A stretch of 64,000 bases of DNA from positions 124,001-188,000 of the forward strand of contig QPMI01000133.1 of assembly GCA_004431415.1 (NCBI GenBank). Reading direction: 5' to 3'. Below the pieces are notes generated by a model, which saw only the letters and a program-made list of their open reading frames with translations, did no database searches and was not told the origin of the DNA. This stretch comes from Cyanophora paradoxa. Lineage: Eukaryota > Glaucocystophyceae > Cyanophorales > Cyanophoraceae. Below are positions 63,138-64,000 of the stretch, piece after piece. The translations under genes were made by a program, and so were the position numbers. The stretch's first letter is position 1, and each line of letters starts with the position of its first letter.

Positions 63138-63165
63138 TTTTATTCTCTAACTGATATAAAAAAAG
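63138..63165. promoter_or_regulatory. Divergent AT-rich promoter, element 2 proteins A and B
   Basis: 28 bp, TTTTATTCTCTAACTGATAT plus AAAAAAAG, between divergent starts. It has the same length as the matching gap in element 1 (30987-31014). Confidence 0.45.
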
Positions 63166-64000
63166 ATGCCTACGGACTACGTCTGCATTGCAAGTCACCA
63201 AGCGGAGGAGCTGACATCCACCTCGAAATTTAAAGTAAGACTGCCTAAAGTTTATCAGGATGTGAAAGCCGTGCGCTTGGTATCAGCTGAGATCCCCAAC
63301 ACTATGAGCACAATTGATGTACTCGATCCGGCAGAGGATTTAGTCTTTAACACCTATATATATTGGTGCAAATATGATCCCACTAATGAAGGACCCGACC
63401 CACCTCAGGCCGGATTTGGAGCGTGGAATAACATTGCAATTCCACCTGGAAATTACGACGTCACCTCACTTGTGACAGAGATAAACGAAAGGTTGACGGG
63501 AACAGGAATCACGTGCACGTATAATTCAGCGATCAAATTAATAGGGTTCACAGCTAACTTCGAGTTCTTTATTGCTCTGATGTTGCCAACGAACCAGGGT
63601 GGGCGGGAAGTCAGAAACTACCAGGCCGTTGCAAGGGCTCAGCGAACTGCAAAGCTTCTAGGGCTGCGATCAATTCTACCGATTCGGTCAAAGACATTAT
63701 CTATAAATACTGAATATATAGCAGGCGCTTATGAGCCTGATGTCACTCCTGATGATCATGTGCTCTTACGAATTCCTGAAATTGGTGACCTTGTCAGTAT
63801 GCCGAACACGTCAATACCTGGCTTCTTCTCGAAGCTGAGCATTCCAAGCGTACTTCGTCCAGGCGAGATAGCATACTATGATTCAACTGAAGCACATCCT
63901 TTGTACAAGTATATTTATTCAAAGCTGGACCTCTACTCTGTGACTATTGAGATTTATGATTTTATGCAGCGAATTGCTGATTTAAATGGAGGTCCTGTCT
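63166..64000 (+). CDS. Candidate minor capsid / penton-like protein B, element 2 (partial)
   Basis: An open frame from ATG 63166 to the window edge, 278 codons visible. It starts MPTDYVCIASHQ, then KVRLPKVYQDVKAVRLVSAE and IPN. It shares TAKLLGLRS, PEIGDLVSM, PGFFSKL and STEAHPLYKYIY with the element 1 protein of 336 residues, so about 50-60 residues are cut off. The major capsid gene would be expected next. Confidence 0.65.
   Translation, partial: MPTDYVCIASHQAEELTSTSKFKVRLPKVYQDVKAVRLVSAEIPNTMSTIDVLDPAEDLVFNTYIYWCKYDPTNEGPDPPQAGFGAWNNIAIPPGNYDVTSLVTEINERLTGTGITCTYNSAIKLIGFTANFEFFIALMLPTNQGGREVRNYQAVARAQRTAKLLGLRSILPIRSKTLSINTEYIAGAYEPDVTPDDHVLLRIPEIGDLVSMPNTSIPGFFSKLSIPSVLRPGEIAYYDSTEAHPLYKYIYSKLDLYSVTIEIYDFMQRIADLNGGPV

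Larger units (their letters stand above)
50186..64000. mobile_element. Endogenous Polinton-like virus, element 2 (partial)
   Basis: Viral genes homologous to those of element 1: small conserved protein, short fibres, long fibre, patatin, and candidate capsid proteins A and B. Gene order differs, since here patatin lies next to protein A, and orientation is inverted relative to element 1. Its base composition is less AT-rich than element 1 except in the fibre gene. It runs off the right edge right where the major capsid gene would be expected. It is interrupted by a retrotransposon fragment at 52.67-55.77 kb. Confidence 0.75.

Overview
The window joins two very different kinds of DNA. Positions 1 to about 28.4 kb are very GC-rich nuclear DNA of a unicellular eukaryote. 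Genes are cut into many short exons by small introns, many of them C-rich and starting GTACCCC or GTGCG, and some apparently GC-AG. From about 28.4 kb to the right edge the sequence is AT-rich to intermediate, intron-less and densely coded on both strands. This second part is integrated viral DNA of the Polinton-like virus / virophage class, interrupted once by a GC-rich retrotransposon fragment (52.67-55.77 kb). Together this suggests a GC-rich microalga or heterotrophic flagellate (haptophyte, pelagophyte or bicosoecid-like) carrying endogenous viruses. The species cannot be named from the sequence alone.

Host part. The minus strand from 11.2 kb down to at least 0.5 kb encodes a very large secreted or membrane protein: a signal peptide, dozens of GCC2/GCC3 (ephrin-receptor-like) cysteine modules, then membrane segments and an acidic tail. 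To its right on the plus strand lie a small multi-pass membrane protein (11.7-12.9 kb), an ABCG-type half transporter (13.9-17.7 kb), a fold-type-I PLP aminotransferase (18.6-21.9 kb) and an F-box protein (22.1-24.4 kb). A helical-repeat protein on the minus strand (26.1-28.1 kb) has its 5' part missing or displaced where the viral DNA starts. A 28-bp perfect inverted repeat (28399-28483) sits on the GC/AT boundary.

Viral element 1 (about 28.4-50.2 kb) carries a paired set of candidate minor capsid proteins, a double-jelly-roll major capsid protein, an FtsK/HerA-type packaging ATPase, a primase-SF3 helicase, a protein-primed family B DNA polymerase and a D,D-35-E integrase. These are followed by a patatin phospholipase fused to a discoidin-like domain, a long phage-like tail fibre ending in an H-type-lectin-like domain, and a short fibre. 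A 20-nt motif recurs upstream of four non-structural genes and looks like an early promoter. Palindromic elements and tandem arrays fill the non-coding gaps.

Viral element 2 (about 50.3 kb to beyond the window) meets element 1 in inverted orientation. It carries a small conserved protein, two short fibres, a small protein split by a 5'-truncated LINE with a 17-bp target duplication, a long fibre ending in a peptidase S74 self-cleaving chaperone, a second patatin, and homologues of the two candidate minor capsid proteins. Capsid, polymerase and integrase genes of element 2, if present, lie outside the window.

Six viral gene breaks across five genes, plus probably a seventh-like case in homology terms, behave the same way: each is a loss of one base, mostly in a short homopolymer. 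They may be uncorrected sequencing errors rather than true decay. The polymerase has a different and larger defect: about 50-80 residues are missing between motifs B and C, and its exonuclease motifs are degenerate.
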